Assembly: GCA_015039365.1 (NCBI GenBank)
Contig: WION01000361.1
Coordinates: 1 to 53,512 of the forward strand
From: Amanita rubescens
Taxonomy: Eukaryota > Basidiomycota > Agaricomycetes > Agaricales > Amanitaceae
Length of the DNA: 53,512 nucleotides
Reading direction: 5' to 3'
Shown: positions 20,533 through 31,421 of the stretch, piece after piece
Position numbering within the stretch: the first letter of the stretch is position 1
Layout of the letters: each line of letters begins with the position of its first letter
Position numbers and translations under genes: made by a program
The notes under the pieces: model-generated
Database searches by the model: none
Seen by the model: the letters and a program-made list of their open reading frames with translations, nothing else
What the model was told of the DNA's origin: nothing

Positions 20533-21223
20533 GAATATGAATGACATGTCTATCTGCAGCTCAATTGCAATGCATTACGTTTCCACGTGTGTGAGACACG
20601 ATGGGCTTTCCGGCACTGTTCAGCTTGAAGACTTCTCTGCAACACAATGTCGTGATGGCAATTACTTGTTGGTGCATGTCAGTGGTCAATCAATTTGATC
20701 GATGCCAGAGGTTGATCGATGGGATAACGTGCGCCCCTGTCTGGTTGTTCCAGACTTTGCATCTAGGCATATAAATGGAGGCTTGGCGTGAGTGCAGATA
20801 AATGTATATTTGTTATTGAAACAAGGTTCTGCCGACGCCCTGACCATTTCCAGGGCATGCACCTCCATACTACGGTACCAGATGCCAGTTAAGGAAGATA
20901 TTTGATTTCATATCTAGTCAATGATCGCGATCATTGATACTGAACGTTCATCAACCTCCCTCAGCAATGACATTCAAGTTGAACAACTGTATCGACTGCT
21001 CAGGGGCTCATTGACGATTCTCAATGCGTCGAAAATGATTGATATTTATTACAAAAAAGGGTACAACAAAATTTGGATTCATCGCCTGTGGCGTAATTAC
21101 TTTTGCATAAAAAGTGGCGTAAAGAGGGTGTAGTCTACACGTAGGTAAGAGTGGTTAGTTGAGAAACGCAATATACACATAATCTGAAAAGATTTGAGGT
21201 CTAAATATGGCGGGACCAGATTA
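20533..21223. other. Intergenic, AT-rich, with a palindrome
   Basis: About 690 bases between the unknown gene and the 3' end of the MARVEL gene. The only structure seen is a perfect 20 bp palindrome at 20918-20937. The open frames (about 60-70 codons) are not convincing. Confidence 0.5.
20918..20937. repeat. Perfect 20 bp palindrome
   Basis: TCAATGATCGCGATCATTGA is its own reverse complement. It could be a dimeric transcription-factor site or a chance hairpin. Confidence 0.6.
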
Positions 21224-21986
21224 TCAGGCCTGGCTCTTCTCGGGAACTGCAAAATACATTTCCTCTGGAGTTGCCCTGGGGCTAATGCGCAATTTGTGCG
21301 CCAAGGATCCAACCAGTAAGAAGATGCAAAGAACCCCTGTTGGAACATTGGGTAATTGCCTTGAATTAAAGAGAGGCAATACTAACATTGTATCCACGCA
21401 ATCGCTTCAATGGCTATTACCTTCTTACACAGACCAGCAAACGGTTGAAAAGCTGGGGGGTAGTGTGTAAATCCATGGGCTGTGCAGTGTGTTCCACGGT
21501 ATGGTGTCCCAGTCCGTATGAGGCCTGCGCCAACGCCCCAAAATACAGCCTGGATAAGTGCACATATTGAAGCGGCTGTATGAAGTCAGACCACTATCCG
21601 AAGTGACGGATATAGAACTCACTTGCAACGCCGATCCAGAAATGCATCAAAGTGAACAGTAACGTGAATATCGATGCGAAGAGTAGAAGACCGATAACAT
21701 TCTTAAACTGTTTGGTCGGGTAGTTTGTATCCGAGTTTCCGTGCTCGTGCAAAATCTGCGAGACGAGGCCGAGTTCCGAACATGCTGTGATACAATTAAG
21801 ATAAGAACATAAATGTAGAATCATCGGAGCATACTGAATGCAAAGAGTAGGAAGAATAAGATCCCATAGGCAAGGGCTCGGCGCGAGAACCTCATTCTCT
21901 GCCAAAAAGGTGTCTCAACTACGTCGGGTGGTCAGCAAGTGCTCAGTAATGTTGTAAGTGAAGGTACCTGGGGGTTCATATACCAT
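21224..21986 (-). CDS. MARVEL-domain membrane protein
   Basis: Small fungal MARVEL-like proteins have four membrane helices and are linked to membrane apposition and vesicle traffic. Five exons (21986-21968, 21918-21835, 21784-21623, 21575-21387, 21336-21224) give 188 residues with consistent phases. Four hydrophobic helices are visible: LAYGILFFLLFAFS, NVIGLLLFASIFTLLFTLMHF, SICALIQAVFWGVGAGLI and AIEAIAWIQWVLCIFLLVGSL. Between helices 3 and 4 is a Cys/His segment (YRGTHCTAHGFTHYPPAF, then GLCKK) that I associate with basidiomycete members. The first exon encodes only MVYEPP. An acceptor nearer the exon-4 coding start (21550) would shift the frame, so the 21576 acceptor is used. Confidence 0.8.
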
Positions 21987-24913
21987 TCTGACGACAGGAC
22001 CGGGGAGGAATGCTCTGGGCAGTGAAGGAGTTCTTATACAATCGCGTCGTGGAAAAGCCGGAACGATCACATTCATTCAGTCGACGGCTAAGCCCGGCTC
22101 AGCGCTCATTCATCCTACTGGGATCACTAAGTACCGAATCGGACGTGACTAGCCGATGTCTTGCGTCGTCCCGTATTGAGTTTGACCAATGTTCGCCGCG
22201 GAGCACCACATGTCTATGGGTGATCATTTCTCATCTCGTCAAGCCTGAACCGATGGCAGGCAGGGTGACGAGTGGTCGTGCATCGTGCGCGACTATTGCC
22301 GATATCTTGACATTGTGAGAAATTGAGTGAGGTCGAGAGCTGTATATATATTTGACCATGTGAACATGTCGAAGAAGTGGCATTCGCAACCATCTCTACT
22401 TGTATCCCGGTAACGAGAATTTCTTGCTATTCTGTTCGATTGGCGTTTGCTGGTCAAGGCGCTGTGTTTGTGGTGACCGCGGACGGACCGTGCGGACCGT
22501 AGCAACGATTTACAGTTTACCACGCGCCGCGCGCACGTAATCGTAAGCTCGTCATTGCAACTCAAGTGCCAGATATCTCCAGAAACGCTCCGGCTGAATG
22601 CAAAGGCGTGCCTTATTACGGCTGCTGCAAGCCAGCACAATAAACTGTTACAGCAATTGTCATCTATTTTTACACGTTGAGTAAGTAACGCAAGCAACAA
22701 CTGCCAACCTCCACCGCTCCTACCATTAAAAACGTACCACATACCTTGTGCGAGGAATTTTGCCAAGTTTTGACCCGGTGTTGAACTGAAAGGAGAAGAT
22801 CTGGTTATGTGGGTTCTTGGGAATCTGGTGACATTTGATCATTGAATATTGAAATCCGGGATCCCACGGAGACCATTTCGGGACAACATGGCGCGCCCAT
22901 TGCCCAATGACCTGGCTACTGCATAATAGTATTTCTTTTTCATCTTGGAGATTAGTCATTTGACAAGTTGCTTCCAGAAATGCACCGAGATGACTCAGTT
23001 CCATTAGAGGCGAATGCGGAAAGTCGGGCTAGTAAAAACCCATGACTCTTGCGCGTGACACGCTTTAGCAGTGGCACAGACGACGAGGTAAAACAGAAGT
23101 TCCTTTATTCCTCCCCGAAGCGCTAAATAAGCGCCTAAACGTCTGGTCCGTCACCCTTGGTGGTGTGATATCTGGGGTATTTCAAATTTGATTCGCATTG
23201 AAAGGGAATCCTAAACGGGACCTATACAGGCCTCATGACTCTAGCCCAACTTTCAGAATGTCCACGTCCCTGATATATTGTCAAAAAACGATAACTCTTG
23301 GAACGGTTAGACATATGCTTGGCATAAATGACGTACGTCATACATCCGCAACGGGTCACTTGCTCCTCCCCAAAGCAAGGACACGCACTTTGCGAGTGTC
23401 CGACTATCCAAGTGTCGGCGCCGTAGTCTCCCGAGTATTTGGAACTGCACCGCACACAGGAAATCCTTGATAGGACCGGTACCTATATGATATGTACCCC
23501 AAAGTTAACCGCCTTACCTTCCTCGCGTGATGCGTATCAAAGACCCCTGCGTCTCATTCTAGGAACCCGCGTCGAAATTAATTTGAACCAACTTTACTTT
23601 CGGAATGGCCGTTCGGCGTTCACGATAGCCAACTGTCACTGCTTGCCATCATGATGATGGGTGGCGGTGTACCCCCCACAAACGTGTTTGTCCAGATCGT
23701 TTGGACAGCATATATCATTTCACAGCTTGAAGGATGGAATGATGCAACCCTTTCCGATCTTTCATGCGTGGTGAAATGCCGCATACGATGTACATATGTC
23801 GTCTTTGATCATTGTTGATTTGACAGATGTCGGTAGCATCCGATTCTTTGAACCGAAAATAGAACGCACATGCGAAGGTATCCGCTTGGGGATAACGAAT
23901 TGTGCTTGTAGCTTCTATAGTATCAACTCGCTTAGTACTTAGATTGCTCGCTCACCTATATAGACGTCCTCTTTGGACAAAGGCGCCTGTTGCATATGTG
24001 AACAAGACGCGAAACATTGAACGAACTTACCTTTTCTCAGAGGCGTACGCGTGATTGCTACCGAGGTGGCAGTGGTCGACCTTTAGCGGCTCTGAAGATA
24101 TCGATCGTCAACAATCACCACGGCAGTAGGCAGCACTGCATCTCGGTTTGTATTGACACACACGTTTGGCTTTGCTAAGTAGCTGATATATCGATACTCT
24201 CCACTTTCAGTTAGTCATTAAGCCCCTAGGCGACGAGCGATACGATCATCATGGATCCAGCATTAGCATGTAGGACGGTGGCGATGATGACGAGGCACGC
24301 GTACGCCGCAGATCACTGCAACGGGTTTAGATCTGCAGGTATTTCAGCTGCTAACGGGCCGTTTCAATCAATCAGCAAGACTGCGGATATATCCTCGTGA
24401 ACAGGAAACCTTACCTTTCGAACGTGCAGGCTAGTGGACGCATCTTGCCATAATATAGCAGAATGCTTACAGTTCTGACGCAAGTTAGACACGATTCGAA
24501 TGGTTGTGGCGGGTGTTACTCCACTTCCTCTATATCTGTCTGATTGTGATGCAGATACGACTTGGAGTGTGTCAAGATGTTTATAGTGTACGTACTCGAT
24601 AGCCTCCAGCATGTTCTGGAGCATGTGCATTCCATGAGGAACCTGCCAATTATTAGGTACAAGTACCATATAAAGAACGGGTATTATGCGGGGTGTTGTG
24701 ATGTAGTAGTATATAGAAAGTGAATCAATTGAACTTTAAGCCAACGAGCGACGCTTTTGTAATCGAACTGAATGCATGTGTTTGTAACCTAGAATACAGG
24801 TAAAATGAGGTGGATATATCGAATTGATCATGACAATAAATTCCAAAAGAGTGAGTGCGGTGGAGAGCTGGATATTGCAGAAAAATGAGATGTAAGGAGT
24901 GGAATGCGTAAAA
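21987..24913. other. Long gene-poor interval
   Basis: Almost 2.9 kb in which I support no gene. The minus-strand frame 23004-22726 (92 codons, HLGAFLEATCQMTNLQDE...) ends at a plausible donor (AGG|GTATGT near 22739) and might be a first exon, but no partner exon was found. Frames at 22293-22766, 23198-23470 and 24364-24669 have no recognisable motif. A TATATATA run sits near 22341. It could hold decayed sequence, a non-coding transcript or extended regulatory DNA. Confidence 0.4.
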
Positions 24914-26413
24914 TTAGAGGAAAGCTAATTCAGCCACTCGCCGAGCTTCCTCGTCTTCAATGGCGCTTGTTTGCAAAAGTAAGCTCGCTTGGTTGTGCAG
25001 GGTCGGAGAAACAGCTTGTCTTGGCGTGATAGTCATCGCATCTTCCAAACTGCGCCTCCCACCTGTCCAAGGCAACGGAAACGTTGGTGAAGGGGGTAAC
25101 CGGGACGCGTCAAGCGCGTCGCCTTGTTTCGATCCATCGTTGGGTTTTGTCCGCGACAACGTATTGGCAACGGATCGACGCATATTGGTCAGGGACGCAG
25201 AAACTCTCGGCCGCTTTGGTGGATCCTGTCCAAATATAGCCCGCTTTCGGCGAGCTTTAATTTTCTGATAGTCATCGGGTAGATCCTGCAGTGCCTCGAC
25301 ATCTGAATCTTCAGGAATAGTATTCGGAATGGCTAGTTCAGGCAAAGGCCCTTCCTTAATGGGGCCTTCCACTATCATTGGAATGCTCCTTCCTCCAATT
25401 GTTTTCATAGAATCAGTCGTGAATAGCGAAGATATTGTGGTCGAACGGGACGACGTATCCAGAGAGGGGGTGGTGAGCGAAAAAGATGAGTTTGATACAG
25501 AAATGTTTCTCTGGAGACCTTGGGCATTCCTTGGTTCTGGTACCTCCGCCACGGGAGAAAGAGAAATAGTAGGGGTAGTTAGTCCCGTGGGAATTGAAAG
25601 TACTAGTTCAAGATTCGTTTCATCTAGTAACCCGTGCTTCGCGGTGGATTCAGTCGGCGACGGTGGGAGAGCGTCTAAAGTTGACGAGTACAGATTAATA
25701 GTACTCGATGAAACAGGTTTGAGGTGAGGCTTTGGAGAAGCTGGGGGGGTGGGTACTGGCGAGAGCTGCCCGAGCTCATGGCTGCACTCTGTCGGATTCT
25801 GCGATCTACCTGCGCCATCCAATACAATAATTGGGGGAGGCTTTGATGAAAAGCCCAATTTGTCTTGCCTCTCAAATGAGGGCGAAATTATTTCCTGGGA
25901 TGAAGAGTCCTGCTGAGACGGTCTGCTAGGTAGCTCAGATTCATGGACGTTCATGCCATCGTGTACCTCGTTGAACGTGACTACGGCCGACCCGCCAAAC
26001 TTGAAAGACTTGAACCGTTCTTCGTCGTCTTCCCCTGAACGGTGCTTGGCTTCCCATTTCCTTTTGATCAGGTCTGCCGGAGTTACAGTCTCTATGCCAG
26101 TTGGACTATTGATTGTTACGACTGTTTCCTCGGCGGGGTACGTGACGGGTAAATGCTTGTCCTTTTCCCTTTCCAGACGGCTCAAATCTTTGTTCTGCGT
26201 CAGTGGAGGAAGCAAGCCACGCTCGCGCAGAGCCGCATCACGCCTTTCCTTGGCAGAATGGGTGTCTAGGGGGCTAGGAGCACGGATGCCAAGGAACGGC
26301 CCCGGAGAGGTCGGGGAAGATGGCGATGGCAAGTGAGGAATAGGAATATTGAGCCGGATCTTGGGTTTCAAGAAATTTAGGATAGTTCGCGATTTCGATC
26401 TGAAGAAAGTCAT
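24914..26413 (-). CDS. Large disordered protein, conserved C-terminal motif
   Basis: A 499-codon open frame with no known domain. The N terminus is basic and hydrophobic (FFRSKSRTILNFLKPKIRLNIPIPHLP). Next comes a charged segment (KERRDAALRERGLLPP, LSRLEREKDKHLP, DLIKRKWEAKHRSGEDDEERF). The middle is Ser/Thr/Pro-rich and probably disordered. A basic patch QKIKARRKRAIFGQDPPKRPR (about residue 385) may be a nuclear signal. It ends EEARRVAELAFL; I recall similar Agaricomycete hypothetical proteins ending this way. The frame continues upstream of 26413 as PSKPFLIW behind possible acceptors near 26440, so an extra 5' exon is possible. Confidence 0.6.
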   Translation of the reverse strand: MTFFRSKSRTILNFLKPKIRLNIPIPHLPSPSSPTSPGPFLGIRAPSPLDTHSAKERRDAALRERGLLPPLTQNKDLSRLEREKDKHLPVTYPAEETVVTINSPTGIETVTPADLIKRKWEAKHRSGEDDEERFKSFKFGGSAVVTFNEVHDGMNVHESELPSRPSQQDSSSQEIISPSFERQDKLGFSSKPPPIIVLDGAGRSQNPTECSHELGQLSPVPTPPASPKPHLKPVSSSTINLYSSTLDALPPSPTESTAKHGLLDETNLELVLSIPTGLTTPTISLSPVAEVPEPRNAQGLQRNISVSNSSFSLTTPSLDTSSRSTTISSLFTTDSMKTIGGRSIPMIVEGPIKEGPLPELAIPNTIPEDSDVEALQDLPDDYQKIKARRKRAIFGQDPPKRPRVSASLTNMRRSVANTLSRTKPNDGSKQGDALDASRLPPSPTFPLPWTGGRRSLEDAMTITPRQAVSPTLHNQASLLLQTSAIEDEEARRVAELAFL

Positions 26414-26898
26414 TAACCAAATTAAAAATGGTTTGGATGGAGAAGAGGACTAACTGAGGTGACGGTTGAGGTGGCGGCGGTGGCGCATTGTCGAATGCAG
26501 AACGGGGAGCGCTGAGGTCGGAAGGATCAACGGGGGAAGGGGGAGGGGAAGGGAGGGAGTGGTGGGGGAGAAGAATGAACATGACTAACCTTGAATTTTG
26601 AGAAGCAAATCGATTTTTTCTAGTTTCTCGAGGTGAATGTGAATTCAGGGTCGTACTTAGTCGTCTTCCAGATCCGATGCGCGTGATAGCCGAGATCCAC
26701 GCGAGACTCCACCGCCGAGCGGGGAGAGTTTGTTGGTGGTGGGACATAAGTAAAGGAGGGGGAAGGCTGGCTGGTATAAGTATACTGTTGGACGCGGACT
26801 ACATACTGTTCCGCAGGAGGCTCATGCTGATCTACATACACTGCTTAATTCATTCAGATCCGGGCTCCATAAGGTCATTTCCTCCGCTCTAGCACCGC

Positions 26899-27649
26899 AT
26901 GTCGTACAAACAACCAAAAGTCTCCCCTCCACGTACTGGCCCCTCAGAGTTTGAACTTCTCAAAGCTTCCCACAAGTACGTTCTCTCCTATCCTTTTCCT
27001 CTTCTTATACTAACATCTGTTCAGATTCTTACGTGACGAACAACAACTCGACAGCTCCACAAAGTCATGGAACGAACAGTTAGCTGAGAAATACTATGCA
27101 AATTTATACAAGGAATTCGCTGTCTGTGATCTAAAGCATTACAAGTCTGGGAATGTATGTCGATTAAAATATATTACTCCACAGGTCATTCTCACCTTAT
27201 AGTTTGCCCTTCGTTGGAGAACGGAGGACGAAGTGCTGTCCGGCGCAGGCGAGACGACGTGCGCAAATACTCGCTGCGAGCACCATCGAGGGGGATCCAA
27301 AGTTCCTCTGACTACCCTTGAGCTGCCCTTTGCTTACGTGGAGCACGGAGAGGAAAAGTCGGCCCTGGTCAAGGTCGTACTTTGCGATCGATGTGTGCGT
27401 AAGCTCATGTGGAAGAAGAACAAATATAGTCAAAGAGCGTTAAAATCGGAGAAAGACCTTGAAGGGTCTGTGAGCGCTGAAGGGAGTAATCACGACAGAA
27501 AAAGGAAGTCATTGGATGACGACGCCAGGAAGGGAAAAAGAAAAGGGAAATCGAAAGCAGAGCTCCACCAACCATCGGAGGATCATAGCCAGCGCAACCA
27601 GCGCAAACGGCATCGTTTTGAAGACAACCGTAGTGGCACTTTACCATAA
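26899..27649 (+). CDS. FRA10AC1 family protein (splicing-associated)
   Basis: The FRA10AC1 family is nuclear and found with late spliceosomes. Three exons (26899-26975, 27025-27154, 27203-27649) give 217 residues in frame. The family signature is clear: FELLKASHKFLRDE, LAEKYYANLYKEFAVCDL, then ALRWRTEDEVLSGAGETTC and ANTRC, LELPFAYVEHGEEK and LVKVVLCDRCVRKL. The cysteine pairs around TTCANTRC and LCDRC suggest metal binding. The C-terminal 60 residues are Lys/Arg-rich (RKRKSLDD, KGKRKGKSK), likely a nuclear signal. Convergent with NDUFAF7, 63 bp apart. Confidence 0.9.
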
Positions 27650-27712
27650 CAATGTACTTACGGCTCGATGTTCACACTGACAGCGCATACGATAGAAGCA
27701 TATGAAAATTAA

Positions 27713-29319
27713 TTATGTTCTGCCTCCCTTCACAAAAGGCCACACGGCCTGTTCACCAGACGGAATACTGCCGCCTGTAATCCCCAACACCTGATACTGA
27801 GTCCCCATCCCAGTTTTGTCTACCAGTCTCTTAGAAGCGCCTCTAATGGCTTCTCTCCGTTGATCCGATGGAGCCGAACGGGTCAGAGCCGCTACTCGTA
27901 ATGACATTCCCATGCGGTCCAAAAAGTCTGCTTGGGATAAAGGGCCATGCACAACAGCTTCCAAAAACATCTAGCTCAGTCCCACGAACAGGCTCGGAGA
28001 ATGGCCGCATCACTCACCGAGGTCCGAAACGGCTTCTTTGATGTACGCAAAATCCACATTTGCTGTTAGATCACATTCACCTGGTTTATGGAAGACGTCT
28101 ACGATTTTGTGACCTTTGAACGCCTACCATAGAAATCAGAAACAGCGCCTGGGAAGAGCCCTCGTACTCACTCGGAATGAGTCGCCATATGCTTTGTCTC
28201 CTCCATAGTCGATGACGAGCGCGCAGCCTCCTGATGAGGCACATTCGCCAGGCGAGGCTAGTAGTTCACCAATTTTGCGGGCAATTTTGAAAGTGGATGG
28301 CGAGACCTCGACGGTCGAGCCTGATGGTAAATCTTTGAAGCGCGGGGATGATAATCCCAATAAAGAAGAGGTTGCCGAAGGAGCGGACGATAACACGCGA
28401 CTGAGGCGAGGGTATGGGGTTGACGTTGACTGCACATCACCCTCAGAAGGACGCACGCAGTCATGAGACCCAACCATGACTTCATGCCATCCTGATTCTT
28501 TTTTCTTTGAATCGTTTTGAGGATCAAATCTAACAGTTGACAACGTAGCGTACATACTTGGATAATGTGGATGGGCAATGCATCAAAAAACTCGTGTGCA
28601 ATTAGCATAGTGAACATGTCGGGAGATGGCTGCAATTCTTCCAAGGTATCATGCCAGCTGACTGCACACCCGAGTTTCTGAACACTAGACTGTAATTTTT
28701 GTTCCTGTAAGGAGCGCATAGCGCGACTTGATTCTATAAGATGCAGATGCTTCAAGGGGCTCTCTCGCGACGTCAATTGGGACATGACCTAGCAAAGGAA
28801 AATTGATACATGTTAAACGGAGTTTTACTGTTTGGCGTACTCGAAGAATATCGTCTGTGAGAGTTCCCCGACCAGGGCCAAGCTCAACCAAGCGCGTTGC
28901 AGATGGACGACCAGCAGCTACCCATTGGGAGAGAAGCCATATTCCAATCAACTACTTCTGACGCGCTCATTACCCTCGAAAACGGCACGGAGTCTTGTAG
29001 GAACGCACCTCGCCAAAGACTTGGCTTATTTCTGGACTAGTTATGAAATCCCCACGTGAACCAAACACAGGATTGGAAGGATTCGTGTAGTAGCCATGAG
29101 TAGGATGAGTCAAGCACAACTGGAAGTAAGTTGCAACCGATATCGGTCCCGTCGCCTGTCACACGAAAATGAGTTGAAGTGCATGATTCAATGGAAAATG
29201 TGGCACACCGTGATGCTGTCAAGAATAATCTTTTCTACTTTTGTGATCTGAGGGACCGAAGAAGACAGGAGGCGATGGCATCTCTGTGCGAGTGGGCGCA
29301 CCCGGGCACAGAATGACAT
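27713..29319 (-). CDS. NDUFAF7-type arginine methyltransferase (complex I assembly)
   Basis: NDUFAF7/MidA symmetrically dimethylates an arginine of the complex I subunit NDUFS2 in mitochondria, an early assembly step. Seven exons (29319-29209, 29155-29009, 28951-28841, 28788-28558, 28504-28172, 28123-28018, 27957-27713) give 427 residues, close to the usual 430-440. The N terminus is Arg-rich without acidic residues ([20 protein letters not shown]), fitting a mitochondrial presequence. Landmarks are [35 protein letters not shown], the SAM-binding loop [46 protein letters not shown] and GPLSQADFL. The 28 nt gap that seems open after HIIQ is resolved by a 53 nt intron ending at 28505. Confidence 0.93.
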
Positions 29320-29395
29320 GACTAGACCGGGCCCACCGGCGCGTGACAAAGTTATAAAAAGTGAGGGCGATTAGAATCACAAAACCAAAACATCC
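29320..29395. promoter_or_regulatory. 76 bp bidirectional promoter (NDUFAF7/eIF6)
   Basis: Only 76 bp separate the two start codons, so the 5' leaders and promoter elements must overlap. A GTTATAAAAAGT motif (TATA-like in the eIF6 direction) is at about 29351-29362. Confidence 0.55.
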
Positions 29396-30337
29396 ATGGC
29401 TACTCGTATGTTCTCCCAACCAATCCTGACACAGTCAATTAACTCCTAGCAGGTCTCCAATTTGAAAACAGCAGCGAGATCGGCGTCTTTTCAAAGCTTA
29501 CAAATAGCTATTGTTTAGCTGCCATCCAAGGCAGCACAAACTTTTACTCTGCCTTTGAGAGCGAGCTCGGCGAAGTTATTCCCATCGTCCATACGAGTAT
29601 AGGCGGCACGCGCATTATTGGAAGACTCACAGCGGGTGTGCTCTTTCCTCGATGTACCTTATCTTATCGCTTACGCCCAACACAGGAAACCGTCATGGAC
29701 TCCTCTTGCCATCCACGACCACGGACCAAGAACTACAACATCTACGGAACTCACTACCCGACGCTGTTGCAATACAGCGAGTAGAAGAACGTCTGTCTGC
29801 TCTCGGGAACGTCATCGCATGCAACGACTACGTCGCACTCGTCCATCCTGACGTCGACCGCGAGACGGAGGAAATCATCGCGGACGTCCTCAAAGTCGAG
29901 GTGTTCAGACAAACAATCGCAGATAACGTGCTGGTCGGAAGTTACTGCGCTATCACGAATCAGGGTGGTCTTGTCCATCCGCGAACGAGTGTACAAGACC
30001 AAGACGAGCTAAGTAGTCTTTTGCAGATACCACTGGTGGTATGTTTCTATTCTGGTTGGATAGCTTCTCTCTCTCTTATTCGCTTCAATTTCAGGCTGGT
30101 ACCGTGAACAGAGGTTCTGAGGTCATCGGCGCAGGATTAGTCGTGAACGACTGGTGTGCATTCACAGGACTGGAAACAACGGCAACGGAAATCAGTGTGA
30201 TAGAAGCTACCTTTAGTACGTGGAATCTCATTTCAATCTGGCATAGACGCTTATGCCTCTGTGCAGAACTACAGGGCCAAAGTTCGGCCGCTGTTATTGG
30301 CGAGATGCGTGACTCTCTGATCGACAATTGGGCATAG
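29396..30337 (+). CDS. TIF6: Translation initiation factor eIF6
   Basis: eIF6 binds the 60S subunit, is needed for its biogenesis in the nucleolus, and blocks premature 40S joining. Five exons (29396-29405, 29453-29635, 29686-30038, 30095-30215, 30267-30337) give exactly 245 residues, the canonical length. Recognisable segments are [115 protein letters not shown] and the C terminus SLIDNWA. The first exon encodes only MAT plus one base. The region from 29555 through the 3' flank is duplicated at 31422-32457 in broken form; this copy is the functional one. Confidence 0.97.
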
Positions 30338-30658
30338 CATTTTCGTCATGTTCTTTCATTCCTACCCTTCTTGCATCTGAGCATTATTCCGTTATTGATT
30401 TGCACCACGCACTTTGTATTCTGATTCACGGATGTGTATCTAGAGCACTGAGCCATAAATAACCCCCATACCCCAGACCAGGGGAAGTGCCACTTACCAA
30501 ATGTTTTCGCGCCAGGAACCACCCAGGTCGGTGAGCTGGCACGTATGAATATTGAATGTCAGCGGCCCGTCTCCACGGGAAACGGAAATCAGAAAAACGC
30601 AAAATCATGTTCGTTATATTATCTGTCAATGTCAAGTCTAGAACCACCAAGATAACAA
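29555..30658 (+). repeat. Source copy of the eIF6 segmental duplication
   Basis: From TTGAGAGCGAGCTC in exon 2 through introns 2-4, the stop codon and about 320 bp of 3' flank, this segment recurs at 31422-32457 in the same orientation. Confidence 0.9.
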
Positions 30659-31124
30659 GCGCTTAAGTATACCGTGACAAGTATATGTAAATAACTCACC
30701 CCGACGTTCAACGCAACCCTGAGTCAAACATACCGTTCTCAGCTTCTGTCTTTGATCACTTGCACTATATCAGGAGTTGGACTTTGGTCGCTTCCGTGGC
30801 TTAGCATTGCCCACCCTCTGTATGTTCAATCCTTTCGATGAACCCTGACGCCACTGCCGCGTTCTATTGCTATGGATCAACTATTTAATGTATGAGTACA
30901 TGTCTATCGAGCTGTACGTGTTGATATTAAAATTCATGGGCTTCGTCTATTACAGTGTCACTGGTGGTCTCTCATGGAACCGACAAATTTCGCTGCCAAA
31001 CGACAGTTTCGTATAATGCGTTCCACAGGTATTTTTTTCGGCGACACTGGAACCAGCTAATAGGGTAGAACTTAAAAGTGTTGTACCAGTCCATCTCACC
31101 TAAGCACGTTGCACCCATATCACT
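30659..31124. other. Spacer between eIF6 and the HECT remnant
   Basis: About 470 bases beyond the duplicated 3' flank. No gene recognised; it might contain decayed upstream sequence of the HECT fragment. Confidence 0.4.
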
Positions 31125-31421
31125 TGCACCGCTGGGAAATATACCCAACTTCGGAAGGGAAAATTTACTTTGTTGACCATTTTTTCACGGACAACAACCT
31201 GCCAGAGGATCCTCGTCTCTCTCCAAGCCAGCCTTCTCAATTTGTGGATTGATTCCTCAAGAAACAGGTATTTTTTTAGGCATCAAGTTGCTATCCGCCC
31301 ACAGAGATGTCCCTGTATTATTCAAGTCAGGCGGAGCCTGAGCCGCCACGTCTTCGAAGATAGTTTCACCAAAATTGTGGAGCAAAGACCGGAAGATTTA
31401 ACAGGCCAATTTGTGGTCGCA
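31125..31421 (+). pseudogene. Rsp5/NEDD4-type WW-HECT ligase fragment
   Basis: Two pieces in different frames match consecutive parts of an Rsp5-like E3 ligase. First is a WW domain (WEIYPTSEGKIYFVDHFF, then EDPRLSPS), with the first Trp codon at 31133 and a stop at 31250. Next, in another frame, is the start of a HECT domain (IRPQ, then VRRSLSRHVFEDSFTKIVEQRPEDL), which matches the Rsp5 stretch containing VRR, IFED and PEDLK. The linker between them is shortened and frame-broken. The rest of the HECT domain with its catalytic cysteine is absent; homology stops at 31421, where eIF6 sequence begins. The parental gene is not in the window. Confidence 0.7.

Noticed and set aside
21550..21622. 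Frameshift in the MARVEL gene
   Set aside because: The mismatch arises only from choosing the wrong acceptor; the CATACAG acceptor at 21576 keeps the frame.
22293..22766. 157-codon minus-strand frame
   Set aside because: Composition is Cys/Arg/Ser-biased and unlike neighbouring genes; no motif and no homologue recalled.
26620..26841. 73-codon minus-strand frame starting MYVDQHEPP as a first exon of the 499-residue protein
   Set aside because: No phase-consistent splice to the main frame was found; left as possible 5' leader only.
28505..28557. Frameshift or 28-nt intron after HIIQ in NDUFAF7
   Set aside because: A normal 53 nt intron ending TTCAAAG restores the conserved SGWHEVMV frame.
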